Source: Candidatus Chlorobium masyuteum (GTDB lineage Bacteria > Bacteroidota > Chlorobiia > Chlorobiales > Chlorobiaceae). From it: DNA of 64,000 bases. The notes below the pieces were generated by a model. That model saw nothing but the letters and a program-made list of their open reading frames with translations, did no database searches and was not told the origin of the DNA. Position 1 is the stretch's first letter. Each line of letters opens with the position of its first letter. A program made the translations under genes and the position numbers. The stretch spans positions 1 through 64,000 of the forward strand of contig NZ_JAAORA010000008.1 in NCBI RefSeq assembly GCF_011601315.1, given 5' to 3'. Positions 17,755 to 24,629 of this stretch are shown piece by piece.

Positions 17755-18111
17755 ATGAAAGTTTTTGGTATTGGTGTAGGCAAGGGCAAGGGATTCCTCG
17801 GAGTCTATTCGGTCAATTACTACAAGGAGGGTGAAATCGTGATGGATCTCAGCCTTGGTGACGAAAGTCCGGTCCGGGATCTCAGGACAATTGAGCTGGC
17901 TACACGCCATATTGATCACCCGTTCGGCCGCTATGTCAACCATCATTGTGATCCCAACTGCTACATCGACAAAAAAAGGGAGCTGATGATTGCCCTCAGG
18001 GATATCAACATCGGTGACGAAATCACCTTCGACTACTCGCAGAATGAAACCGCCATTGCTGCGCCATTTGAATGCAGTTGCGGAGCAGCGAACTGCAAGG
18101 GATCAATCTGA
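17755..18111 (+). CDS. Small stand-alone SET-domain protein, last of cluster
   Basis: 118 residues, close to the minimum for a SET fold: glycine-rich start GVGKGKGFLGVYSV (7-20), NHHCDPN at 62-68, DEITFDYSQNE at 88-98 and Cys107-x-Cys109-x4-Cys114 followed by KGSI at the end. The motifs are spaced as in the other two SET domains of the cluster, so the three are probably related by duplication. It starts 22 bases after the ABC transporter stop, which supports one transcript. It would need SAM and an amine acceptor; a metabolite, a peptide or the transporter itself are all possible. Confidence 0.82.
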   Translation: MKVFGIGVGKGKGFLGVYSVNYYKEGEIVMDLSLGDESPVRDLRTIELATRHIDHPFGRYVNHHCDPNCYIDKKRELMIALRDINIGDEITFDYSQNETAIAAPFECSCGAANCKGSI

Positions 18112-18195
18112 TATGGCAAGCCGGTTATCATGATACGGACGAAGGCTTCAACTCTTCATGTTGTTGTCAGCGTCCGGTCTTTTGGGCGCGGAGCT

Positions 18196-18984
18196 TTACG
18201 CCCCCTGAGCGGCGCCGAGAGAAAACTTCTGCTGCAGGAGCAGCGCAATCTCCTCCTGAGTGACCTCCCTTTCCTGCGACCTCCCTTCGGAAACCGATTT
18301 ATAGCTGCTACCGTTGAGAACCTCCTTGCCGGAGGGAGTCTGCAGAACAACCATCAACGAGCGAACGAAAATCGAATCCGGATGCGTTGAATTCAGATAG
18401 TTGGCCGGCTCAAAATCAACCCACTCCTGCCGGGAGAGATTGAACTCATAGAGATTCTTCCAGGAATCATCGGTAATGGACTGCAAGAGATAGTTTCCGT
18501 CCGGATTCAGGAAGAGCCCGAAGGTATCAAAACCCTGCCTGATATCCCGGTTGATCCAGCCGAGGTTGATCGGTTCGCGTATGCCGTAACTGCCGAACCC
18601 GAGATCACAGAGCCACTGCTCCCCCTCTATGGTGGCTACAATCGCCATATGCGTCTTCGGACGACGCACAGGATAGGTCATCGGACGCGCAGCCACAAAC
18701 TGATAGGGAACTCCGAGCGAACCCAGAGCCATGGCAAAAAGGCCGTTCACCTCGTAGCAGTACCCTCCACGTCTTCTCTCCACGATTTTTTTGTAAATCT
18801 CTTCCGGCACGAGAGAGACGACCTTCCCCTCCTGAACATCCAGGTTTTCAAACGGCACCGAAAAAAGCTGGCAGAGCATCATGCGTTTCAAAGTCGCAAA
18901 ATCTGCTGCAGCAACACCTTCAAAGCCGATTCTGGCAAGGTATGACTGGAAATTGAAGTTCTCTGCTTTCATATCTTGCCGCAT
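18196..18984 (-). CDS. nat: Arylamine N-acetyltransferase
   Basis: 262 residues, the normal NAT length. The enzyme transfers acetyl from acetyl-CoA to arylamines, or acyl groups in specialised members (for example RifF-type amide formation). The cysteine-protease-like triad is visible: Cys76 in RRGGYCYEVN, His112 in THMAIVA and Asp127 in DLGFG. It is convergent with the SET cluster, with only about 85 bases between the ends. Because NAT-like enzymes also close or cap natural products, a link to the cluster is conceivable but unproven. An alternative start 12 bases downstream (18972) exists. Confidence 0.92.
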   Translation of the reverse strand: MRQDMKAENFNFQSYLARIGFEGVAAADFATLKRMMLCQLFSVPFENLDVQEGKVVSLVPEEIYKKIVERRRGGYCYEVNGLFAMALGSLGVPYQFVAARPMTYPVRRPKTHMAIVATIEGEQWLCDLGFGSYGIREPINLGWINRDIRQGFDTFGLFLNPDGNYLLQSITDDSWKNLYEFNLSRQEWVDFEPANYLNSTHPDSIFVRSLMVVLQTPSGKEVLNGSSYKSVSEGRSQEREVTQEEIALLLQQKFSLGAAQGA

Positions 18985-19053
18985 CCGTCTATCCTGTTAC
19001 TCAAGCACATACCGGTTTTTGATATTCGCATTATATCCCCGTTCCTGAGGGTG

Positions 19054-19470
19054 TTACGCTTCGTCGATCTGGCGGAGGATTTCACGCAGCGAACCGGCCG
19101 CACGCATCTTTTCGCTCTCATTGCCGGAATTGTAAAAACTGATAATCGCCCTGCCGCCGATACCGATCGGAGGATACTCCTTCCCGGCAAGCATCGGCAT
19201 CAGCTCAAGGAACTTCAACGCACTCTCTTTATCCATCCCGTTTATCCTGCTCACAACCTCTTCCACTATCCCGGAAGCAGCCGCCTCGTCCAGCCCTGCA
19301 ACATAGGCTGCACTCTGCACGGCGCCGTACTGGAACCCCAGAACAGCAAAAATAATATCCCTGTTCGTGCTGCTCTCCAACCCTGCCGGGCACTGCCCGA
19401 TCGCCTCCCCGAGAAACTGCAAGGCCATTTTCCTTACCGCTTCGGGCTTCTCCCCATGTTCTTTATACAT
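19054..19470 (-). CDS. Protein of unknown function upstream of nat
   Basis: 138 residues from the ATG at 19470. The frame extends to 19530, but the extra 20 residues are basic and uneven. The protein is mostly helical with Ala- and Glu-rich stretches (SGIVEEVVSRINGMDKESAL, SEKMRAAGSLREILRQID) around a central hydrophobic and glycine-rich part. I recognise no family, no cysteine motif and no membrane segment. It lies 69 bases upstream of nat in the same direction and may share its transcript. Confidence 0.6.
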   Translation of the reverse strand: MYKEHGEKPEAVRKMALQFLGEAIGQCPAGLESSTNRDIIFAVLGFQYGAVQSAAYVAGLDEAAASGIVEEVVSRINGMDKESALKFLELMPMLAGKEYPPIGIGGRAIISFYNSGNESEKMRAAGSLREILRQIDEA

Positions 19471-19720
19471 AACTACAGATTGCCTGTTTGCCTGATTTTT
19501 ACTTACAGAAAATGAGCGCCAAGTTACCATACATCAAGGAAAATACACAATAACAGGAAGTGAGCCGTTGAATAACTGAAAAGTTAACGTAGTCGAGCGT
19601 ATCGCGGATTGCAACGAATGGAATTATTGAAATTTGCTCATGCCTTTTACCGGCAATTGCCGTTATTTAAGAGCACACTCACAGCTCCGGATTTAAACCA
19701 ATCGGCTGAAAATTTAGTAA

Positions 19721-20413
19721 ATGAAAACCGACCCCATCTACATCTTCCGCAAAACCTGGGCCACCTACCAGAAGGTCATCAGCAACAATCTCATGTTTCA
19801 CAAAGAGATCCTGACTGCTGTCAGAGAACTGCTCGAAACCCGACCTGGACCACTCAATGTCCTTGACCTGGGATGCGGAGATGCCACCCATATCGGAAAG
19901 ATGCTGAACCCCGGTCAGGTGGCGGAGTACTGCGGATGCGATCTCTCTCCGTACGCTCTCGATGTTGCCCGGAAAAACCTGGAGCCGTTCGGAACCAGTG
20001 TAAAGCTGCTCTGCAGGGACATGGTCGCCGTGCTGAGGGAGGCTCCCGCAAACCATTTCGACGTAGTGTACTCCGGGTATGCCCTGCACCACCTCTCCCT
20101 TGAGGAAAAACAGACTTTTTTCACAGAGAGTCGACGTACCCTTCGTAAAAATGGTCAGATAATTTTGGTGGATGTCATGCGCGAAGAGGAACAACTCCTT
20201 CCGGCATATCACGATAGTTACAACGGAGCGGTGGCAACGCATTGGGAGGCCCTGACCCCTGATGAACAGGATCAGGTACAGGAACACATCAGGAACTGCG
20301 ATTTCCCCGAAACCCCGACCGACCTCCAGAAGCTTGCCGGTAACGCCGGTCTGACGAGCAGCCGGAGGCTGGAAAAACAGACCTGGCACGAAGCATGGTG
20401 CTATCAGGCATAA
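19721..20413 (+). CDS. Class I SAM-dependent methyltransferase
   Basis: 230 residues. Motif I VLDLGCGDATHIG (about 47-59) binds SAM. The acidic end of strand 2 is in CGCDLSPYALDVARKNL. Motif post-I and strand 4 show FDVVYSGYALHHLSLEEK. This is the Methyltransf_25/11 type used on small molecules. It is divergent from nat and the unknown gene, with about 190-250 bases between them. It is a single gene followed by the toxin-antitoxin debris. The substrate is unknown. Confidence 0.85.
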   Translation: MKTDPIYIFRKTWATYQKVISNNLMFHKEILTAVRELLETRPGPLNVLDLGCGDATHIGKMLNPGQVAEYCGCDLSPYALDVARKNLEPFGTSVKLLCRDMVAVLREAPANHFDVVYSGYALHHLSLEEKQTFFTESRRTLRKNGQIILVDVMREEEQLLPAYHDSYNGAVATHWEALTPDEQDQVQEHIRNCDFPETPTDLQKLAGNAGLTSSRRLEKQTWHEAWCYQA

Positions 20414-20520
20414 AAGGGGGCGCTTCAGCCACTCAAGCGCTCACTGCTCTTTCCGCTGAATAGAGATAGTTCACTTACAAAACGACATTCCCTTATCGTT
20501 ATCTGAATGTTATGATTGGA

Positions 20521-20673
20521 TTTTATACTCTTAACCGAGGGAAGTTCTTTGCAGCTGTTATGATGTCCTGGAATTAGTCCCACTTTTCTCGGCATTTCAG
20601 TACGCTTACTGAACCTGAATTGGGAGCAATATGAGGATATAGACAAACTTCTACTCTTATTAAACAACGTCCC
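20521..20673 (+). repeat. Diverged, short relative of the 578-bp repeat (R0)
   Basis: The left part (CCGAGGGAAGTTCTTTGCAG, continuing to GTCCTGGAA) and the right part (GGGAGCAAT, then CTTCTACTCTTATTAAACAA) resemble the two ends of the segment that surrounds the antidote remnant in R1. The antidote remnant itself is absent. The rest of the 304-base gap between the methyltransferase and antitoxin genes shows nothing else I can name. Confidence 0.5.
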
Positions 20674-20717
20674 ATAAGGGGCGCAGCCCCCTCAGAACTG
20701 TAAAGTCGTGAACGACT

Positions 20718-21035
20718 TCATCCCGGCACAATACGCCCTTTTTGATTGAACGTCATTGGCTTTGTTTTACCTGCCTTATGCTCGGCAAGAGCCTCGCCCG
20801 CAAGTTTATCGAGTAAATCCTGAGATTCGTCAGTGTCCAGAAGTGCATCCCATTGAGCATTATCAGCATCTATCGTTGATACTCCTTCTTCACTGACAAG
20901 CTCATCACTTAAAATCTGAGCTTCCAGAAAACGGGCAAAATCTACCAGTTGCTCTACCCGGTTGGAAGGCAAGGAGCGGACAATTTTAATCAGAGCTTTT
21001 TCGTTCTCTTTGTCTGTATGGGTGACCGTATGCAT
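20718..21035 (-). CDS. Orphan antitoxin-like protein (DUF2281/VapB-like)
   Basis: 105 residues. The N-terminal half (KIVRSLPSNRVEQLVDFARF, then LEAQIL) matches the helical oligomerisation segment of DUF2281-type antitoxins. The acidic middle and the C-terminal segment LAEHKAGKTKPMTF are typical of toxin-wrapping tails. No toxin gene is found downstream on the same strand, where instead the diverged repeat R0 lies. I take it as an orphan or a survivor of a decayed pair. Function is inferred from resemblance only. Confidence 0.55.
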   Translation of the reverse strand: MHTVTHTDKENEKALIKIVRSLPSNRVEQLVDFARFLEAQILSDELVSEEGVSTIDADNAQWDALLDTDESQDLLDKLAGEALAEHKAGKTKPMTFNQKGRIVPG

Positions 21036-21100
21036 AATCTCTCCTGAATACTGATATCAGATTCGGTAATGCCAATTGCGTTATTGCTGCCTGCTCACTC

Positions 21101-21678
21101 ACATCACAAAACAGATGCTGAACGATGCAGTACAAAAAAGCTATTAAAGAGAATAGAAAACTATAACAATATCGTCAAATCCAGTGCATTCATGCAGGAT
21201 AACGCTGAATCGAGACCCTTCCGGTTATCATCCTGCACTCGCCACTTGACAGAGTTATTTCAGAGTTATTTCACTTACAACACAACAGCCAAAAGCAGCT
21301 AAACTGTTGATATTATTGGTTTTAATAAAATCAGCCAAGGAAGTTAGTTGAAGCTGTTTTGTACGTCCCGGAAGTCGGGAGTTCGCAAAAGAATCTGGAT
21401 TAGGCAGGGAAAGCCTCTACAAAGCCTTACGGATCGGCGCTCACCCTCGTTTTGAAACCATCAAGGCTGTCCTGCATGCCCTTGGCGTTAAACTGACTGT
21501 TGTTTCTGAGCACAGCGTGTGATATGTCTGATTCTGCAATGGAGAGGCCACTCCCCGGAATCCGTTCATAACCCTGCTATTTCAGCTCACCCTCACATAT
21601 TATGCTGACTGAATCTGTATTGTGAGCAATGTAAGAATATACACGAACTTCTTCTCTTATTACACAACGTCCCCAAGT
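21101..21678 (+). repeat. 578-bp direct repeat, copy R1
   Basis: The segment recurs at 22292-22869, exactly 1191 bases away, with only four differences seen by eye. It carries an antidote-gene remnant and ends with an AT-rich tail around TTCTTCTCTTATTACACAAC. The TA pair at 21700-22210 lies between the two copies. A third, partial copy is at 22877. Confidence 0.93.
21352..21522 (+). pseudogene. Remnant of an addiction-module antidote gene (HigA-like), copy 1
   Basis: The frame ending with TGA at 21520-21522 reads REFAKESGLGRESLYKAL, then HPRFETIKAVLHALGVKL. This is the helix-turn-helix signature of antidote proteins encoded beside RelE/HigB-like toxins. The frame is cut by a stop at 21349 and has no start codon, so the N-terminal half is missing. 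The same remnant is repeated at 22543 and, shorter, at 22877. Confidence 0.75.
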
Positions 21679-21699
21679 GCCCCCCAAAGCGACAGGCAA

Positions 21700-22011
21700 C
21701 TATAGTCGACTGTGCCACTTCATTGGATCCTGAGATGTATGAAAAATGCTGTACACTGAGATGGATTGAGTGGACTGCTCATAAAAAACAGCATACGGAA
21801 ACCGCCTGACTAATGCCCGATGGTAATGTTCATGAACTACCGGATAGAGTTCAGGGCTGCGGCAAATTGTCTGAATACATGCATCAAGACAACCAAGAAA
21901 CTCTTCCCTTAAACCATCACGACGATCTTCATACCACCAGTAAGCATCACTAATATCCTGCTGCGCTTCCGGTAATATTATCAGATCAGGAAGCATGACC
22001 GCTGCGGACAT
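21700..22011 (-). CDS. ParE/RelE-family toxin
   Basis: 103 residues with the ParE fold signature: an N-terminal LPEAQQDISDAYWWYEDRRD helix hairpin, then ELYPVVHEHYHRALVRRFPY, followed by a strand reading AVFYE, and the final strand ISVYSIFHTSQDPMKW. ParE toxins poison gyrase and RelE toxins cut mRNA; this sequence looks closer to ParE/plasmid-stabilisation proteins. Its 5' end overlaps the antitoxin gene by 26 bases, the usual antitoxin-first arrangement. Both genes sit between the two 578-bp repeats. Confidence 0.88.
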   Translation of the reverse strand: MSAAVMLPDLIILPEAQQDISDAYWWYEDRRDGLREEFLGCLDACIQTICRSPELYPVVHEHYHRALVRRFPYAVFYEQSTQSISVYSIFHTSQDPMKWHSRL

Positions 22012-22210
22012 TTTGCTTGACCTCGGCCCATGTGAGCCCTGAAGCAGGGTTTTTCATAAGGTTACTCTTGCGACGAGCCAACTCCTTCTTTTGCCATTCA
22101 TGTACGGGTACATCTTCCGGCTTAGCCGCCAGATCATCCCAGAGATCTTCAACCAATTGTAGTTTCTCTGGTGGGCTAAGGTCAAATACGGAAACAGTAT
22201 GGGTTTTCAT
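21986..22210 (-). CDS. Antitoxin, putative addiction-module component family
   Basis: 74 residues. SPPEKLQLVEDLWDDLA followed by VPVHEWQKKELARRKS and ASGLTWAEVKQNV match the short antitoxins of the addiction-module component family (PF09720-type), which neutralise ParE-like toxins. It precedes and overlaps the toxin gene. Promoter and operator would lie just upstream, close to the edge of repeat R2 at 22292. Confidence 0.88.
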   Translation of the reverse strand: MKTHTVSVFDLSPPEKLQLVEDLWDDLAAKPEDVPVHEWQKKELARRKSNLMKNPASGLTWAEVKQNVRSGHAS

Positions 22211-22291
22211 GACTATCTGTATTTGAAATTGAAAATGTCCGTTCTTAAATGTTTTTTCTGAATGGACTCTCTTGCTACGTACTGTCCGCTT

Positions 22292-22869
22292 ACATCACAA
22301 AACAGATGCTGAACGATGCAGTACAAAAAAGCTATTAAAGAGAATACAAAACTATAACAATATCGTCAAATCCAGTGCATTCATGCAGGATAACGCTGAA
22401 TCGAGACCCTTCCGGTTATCATCCTGCACTCGCCACTTGACAGAGTTATTTCAGAGTTATTTCACTTACAACACAACAGCCAAAAGCAGCTAAACTGTTG
22501 ATATTATTGGTTTTAATAAAATCAGCCAAGGAAGTTAGTTGAAGCTGTTTTGTACGTCCCGGAAGTCGGGAGTTCGCAAAAGAATCTGGATTAGGCAGGG
22601 AAAGCCTCTACAAAGCCTTACGGATCGGCGCTCACCCTCGTTTTGAAACCATCAAGGCTGTCCTGCATGCCCTTGGCGTTAAACTGACTGTTGTTTCTGA
22701 GCACAGCGTGTGATATGTCTGATTCTGCAATGGAGAGGCCACTCCCCGGAATCCGTTCATAACCCTGCTATTTCAGCTCCCCCTCACATATTATGCTGAC
22801 TTAATCTGTATTGTGAGCAATGTAAGAATATACACGAACTTCTTCTCTTATTAAACAACGTCCCCAAGT
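22292..22869 (+). repeat. 578-bp direct repeat, copy R2
   Basis: Second copy of R1. The differences noticed are G to C near 22347, A to C near 22780, G to T near 22801 and C to A near 22854. The near identity points to a recent duplication or gene conversion that also framed the TA pair. Confidence 0.93.
22543..22713 (+). pseudogene. Antidote gene remnant, copy 2
   Basis: The same start-less HigA-like frame as at 21352-21522, carried in repeat R2 and ending in TGA at 22711-22713. It is not expected to make a working protein. Confidence 0.72.
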
Positions 22870-22876
22870 CCCACCA

Positions 22877-23106
22877 CTCGTTTTGAAACCATCAAGGCTG
22901 TCCTTCATGCCCTTGGCGTTAAACTGACTGTTGTTTCTGAGCACAGCGTGTGATATGTCTGATTCTGCAATGGAGAGGCCACTCCCCGGAATCCGTTCAT
23001 AACCCTGCTATTTCAGCTCCTCACCTATTATGCTGACTGAATCTGTATTGTGAGCAATGTAAGAATATACACGAACTTCTTCTCTTATTAAACAACGTCC
23101 CTAAGT
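22877..23106 (+). repeat. Partial copy of the repeat (R3) with a third antidote fragment
   Basis: It begins inside the antidote remnant (at TCGTTTTGAAACC), continues through its stop at 22951-22953 and through the AT-rich tail to the CAACGTCCC motif. It is shortened by a few bases near 23021. Its right end joins a truncated recombinase gene directly, which suggests that the rearrangement cut that gene. Confidence 0.85.
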
Positions 23107-23109
23107 CTC

Positions 23110-23601
23110 CCTCTGATAAACCAAAAGCACCGTACTATGTTGAGCCTGGTTTATGCCTGTGGTTTAAGACGAGGCGAGTTATTGGATTTGAAACCCGAAA
23201 ATATTGATTCACAACGACATCTGTTGATTATATTGAATGCCAAAGGCAGGAAGGACAGGGTAGTTCCTATTTCGGACAAAGTAATTACCATGCTCCGCGA
23301 ATACTACAAAGCCTACAAACCAAAAGTATGGTTATTTGAAGGCCAGGAACCCGGTAAGCAGTATAGTGAAAAAAGTATTCAAAGTGTATTGAAACAAGCG
23401 ATTGAAAAGGCGAAAATATCAAAGCCGGTAACTTTGCATTGGTTGCGACACTCTTACGCTACACACCTTTTGGAATAAGGAACAGACCTCCGGTATATTC
23501 AGGAACTGCTGGGGCATAAGAGCTCAAAAACAACCGAGATTTACACACACGTTACCGAAACAAGTCTGCAAAAGATTAAATCACCTTTTGATGATTTGTA
23601 A
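23110..23601 (+). pseudogene. Broken tyrosine recombinase (XerD/phage-integrase type)
   Basis: The catalytic domain is recognisable: CGLRRGEL with the first catalytic Arg, the KGRKDRVVP lysine strand, and LHWLRHSYATHLLE with the HxxR box. An in-frame TAA at 23476-23478 follows where the family has a codon before [16 protein letters not shown] and the final YTHV tyrosine segment, which continue in the same frame to a stop at 23599-23601. The N-terminal core-binding domain is missing, because the frame begins at the junction with repeat R3. The IntI-specific insertion before the HxxR box is not evident, so it is XerD-like rather than a true integron integrase. It is probably inactive. Confidence 0.85.
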
Positions 23602-23699
23602 CAACAATGATTATTTTTGCAAAAAATATACCTGATGACAGTCAGGCCTATACGACTGGATTGGCTCTGTAAGGATGATTTCGTTAGGGGTATATACAA

Positions 23700-23709
23700 G
23701 TTAGTGGCT
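23700..23709 (+). other. 5' boundary of gene cassette 1
   Basis: GTTAGTGGCT is exactly complementary to AGCCACTAAC at 24487-24496, which opens the attC-like site ending this cassette. By the integron rule the crossover lies between the G (23700) and TT. The preceding 100 bases (23602-23699) could hold an attI-like or degenerate attC site; only a weak TATACC/GGTATA inverted pair is seen there. Confidence 0.7.
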
Positions 23710-23742
23710 AGGCTAAAACAACACAGACTAACAATAAAATAA

Positions 23743-24483
23743 ATGGAACAAATATTGACAATTTTAGGAACTATCGCTTCACTTGGAGGTATACCTCTAT
23801 CTATTTATCTATATCTAAAATCTAAGGAAGCAAAGTTTGACAAAATCAAAAAGGAAATTGTAAGGACACTTTCTTATCAGATTGGAGAGGAAAGAGAAAT
23901 CACTGCATTTGAAATCCAAACAGTAATCAACTCAAAACTTCGAGAAAATCGATTTAAGACGAACTCTGTAAACATTGATGAAATTGTAGAAGATTTGGTT
24001 TCGGAGACAATTTCAAGTCCAATGATTGACAGGAATAGGAAAAAAATAATTCTTGACAATCTTAAAAATATATATGTCAAAGGTGAAATTCTGGAAAAAC
24101 TTGACAGTATTAAATTTACAGGTGAAGAGAAAGTTACTTGGGAAAATCTAGAACCCAAAATTAAAGACTTAGTTGCAAGTAGAAAAGGACTTGATGATAA
24201 AATAAGAAGTATAGAAGAAAATAGAGAAAAATCGTATGAGCGTATTTCAACTTGGTTTGCGACTATTTCGGCTGGGTTAACAATAATAGCTGGCGTTGCT
24301 GCTATCGTAGGACAAGAATCATTTCAAAAATTATTTGAACAACTAAACCAAAACAAAGAAACAACCCAAATCGTATTCGCTCTAATGACAGGAATAATTA
24401 CTAGTATTCTTTCTGGGTTGCTGACTACTTTATTAAAACGAAAACAAAATGCTGATAAGTCAAAAAATAAATCAGAAAAATAG
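23743..24483 (+). CDS. Cassette 1 gene: membrane protein of unknown function
   Basis: 246 residues, Lys/Glu/Ile-rich and much more AT-rich than the surrounding chromosome. One hydrophobic segment lies at about 4-24 (LTILGTIASLGGIPLSIYLY) and two more lie near 172-192 and 211-232. A charged helical middle contains KSYERIS-type coiled coil. The topology suggests a membrane-anchored cytoplasmic sensor or effector domain. I recognise no family. The gene starts about 40 bases after the cassette boundary and stops four codon-lengths before the attC-like site, as cassette genes do. Confidence 0.72.
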   Translation: MEQILTILGTIASLGGIPLSIYLYLKSKEAKFDKIKKEIVRTLSYQIGEEREITAFEIQTVINSKLRENRFKTNSVNIDEIVEDLVSETISSPMIDRNRKKIILDNLKNIYVKGEILEKLDSIKFTGEEKVTWENLEPKIKDLVASRKGLDDKIRSIEENREKSYERISTWFATISAGLTIIAGVAAIVGQESFQKLFEQLNQNKETTQIVFALMTGIITSILSGLLTTLLKRKQNADKSKNKSEK

Positions 24484-24486
24484 CCC

Positions 24487-24624
24487 AGCCACTAACAGCA
24501 CCTACCCAAAAGTGGCGGTTCAGTGGTTAAATCAAGCCTTGTGCTTCTATCAAAGTTTGTGCTTGGTTGACAGTGAAGTGCTTCGAAATCGCCACCTTCG
24601 GGTAGCTGCGAGACGTTACCATCC
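24487..24624 (+). repeat. attC-like recombination site 1 (ends cassette 1)
   Basis: The outer arms AGCCACTAAC and GTTACCATCC enclose inner arms CTACCCAAAAGTGGCG (24501-24516) and CGCCACCTTCGGGTAG (near 24590-24605), which pair over 14 of 16 positions. Both mismatches are A against C on the top strand, which become T-G wobble pairs on the bottom strand. That matches the bottom-strand folding of integron attC sites. The 3' arm has a few extra bases between inner and outer boxes, also as in attC. Confidence 0.75.
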
Positions 24625-24629
24625 ATATT

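Noticed and set aside
21069-22493. Open frames of 70-80 codons repeated in R1 and R2 (ending in TTAKSS)
   Set aside because: Their start codons lie outside the repeat in different sequence, and the frame is shared only because the DNA was recently duplicated. No ribosome site or family is recognised.
21101-23106. CRISPR array
   Set aside because: Repeats are long (230-578 bp), irregularly spaced and carry gene remnants; there are no short regularly spaced repeats or cas genes anywhere in the window.
23137-23478. Calling the recombinase an integron integrase IntI
   Set aside because: The additional IntI segment before the HxxR box is not seen, and motif wording is closer to XerD/phage-type recombinases of Bacteroidetes.
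23110-23601. Reading the in-frame TAA of the recombinase as recoding or readthrough
   Set aside because: TAA is the least likely stop to be recoded, no recoding structure is seen and the N-terminus is also missing, so decay is the simpler explanation.
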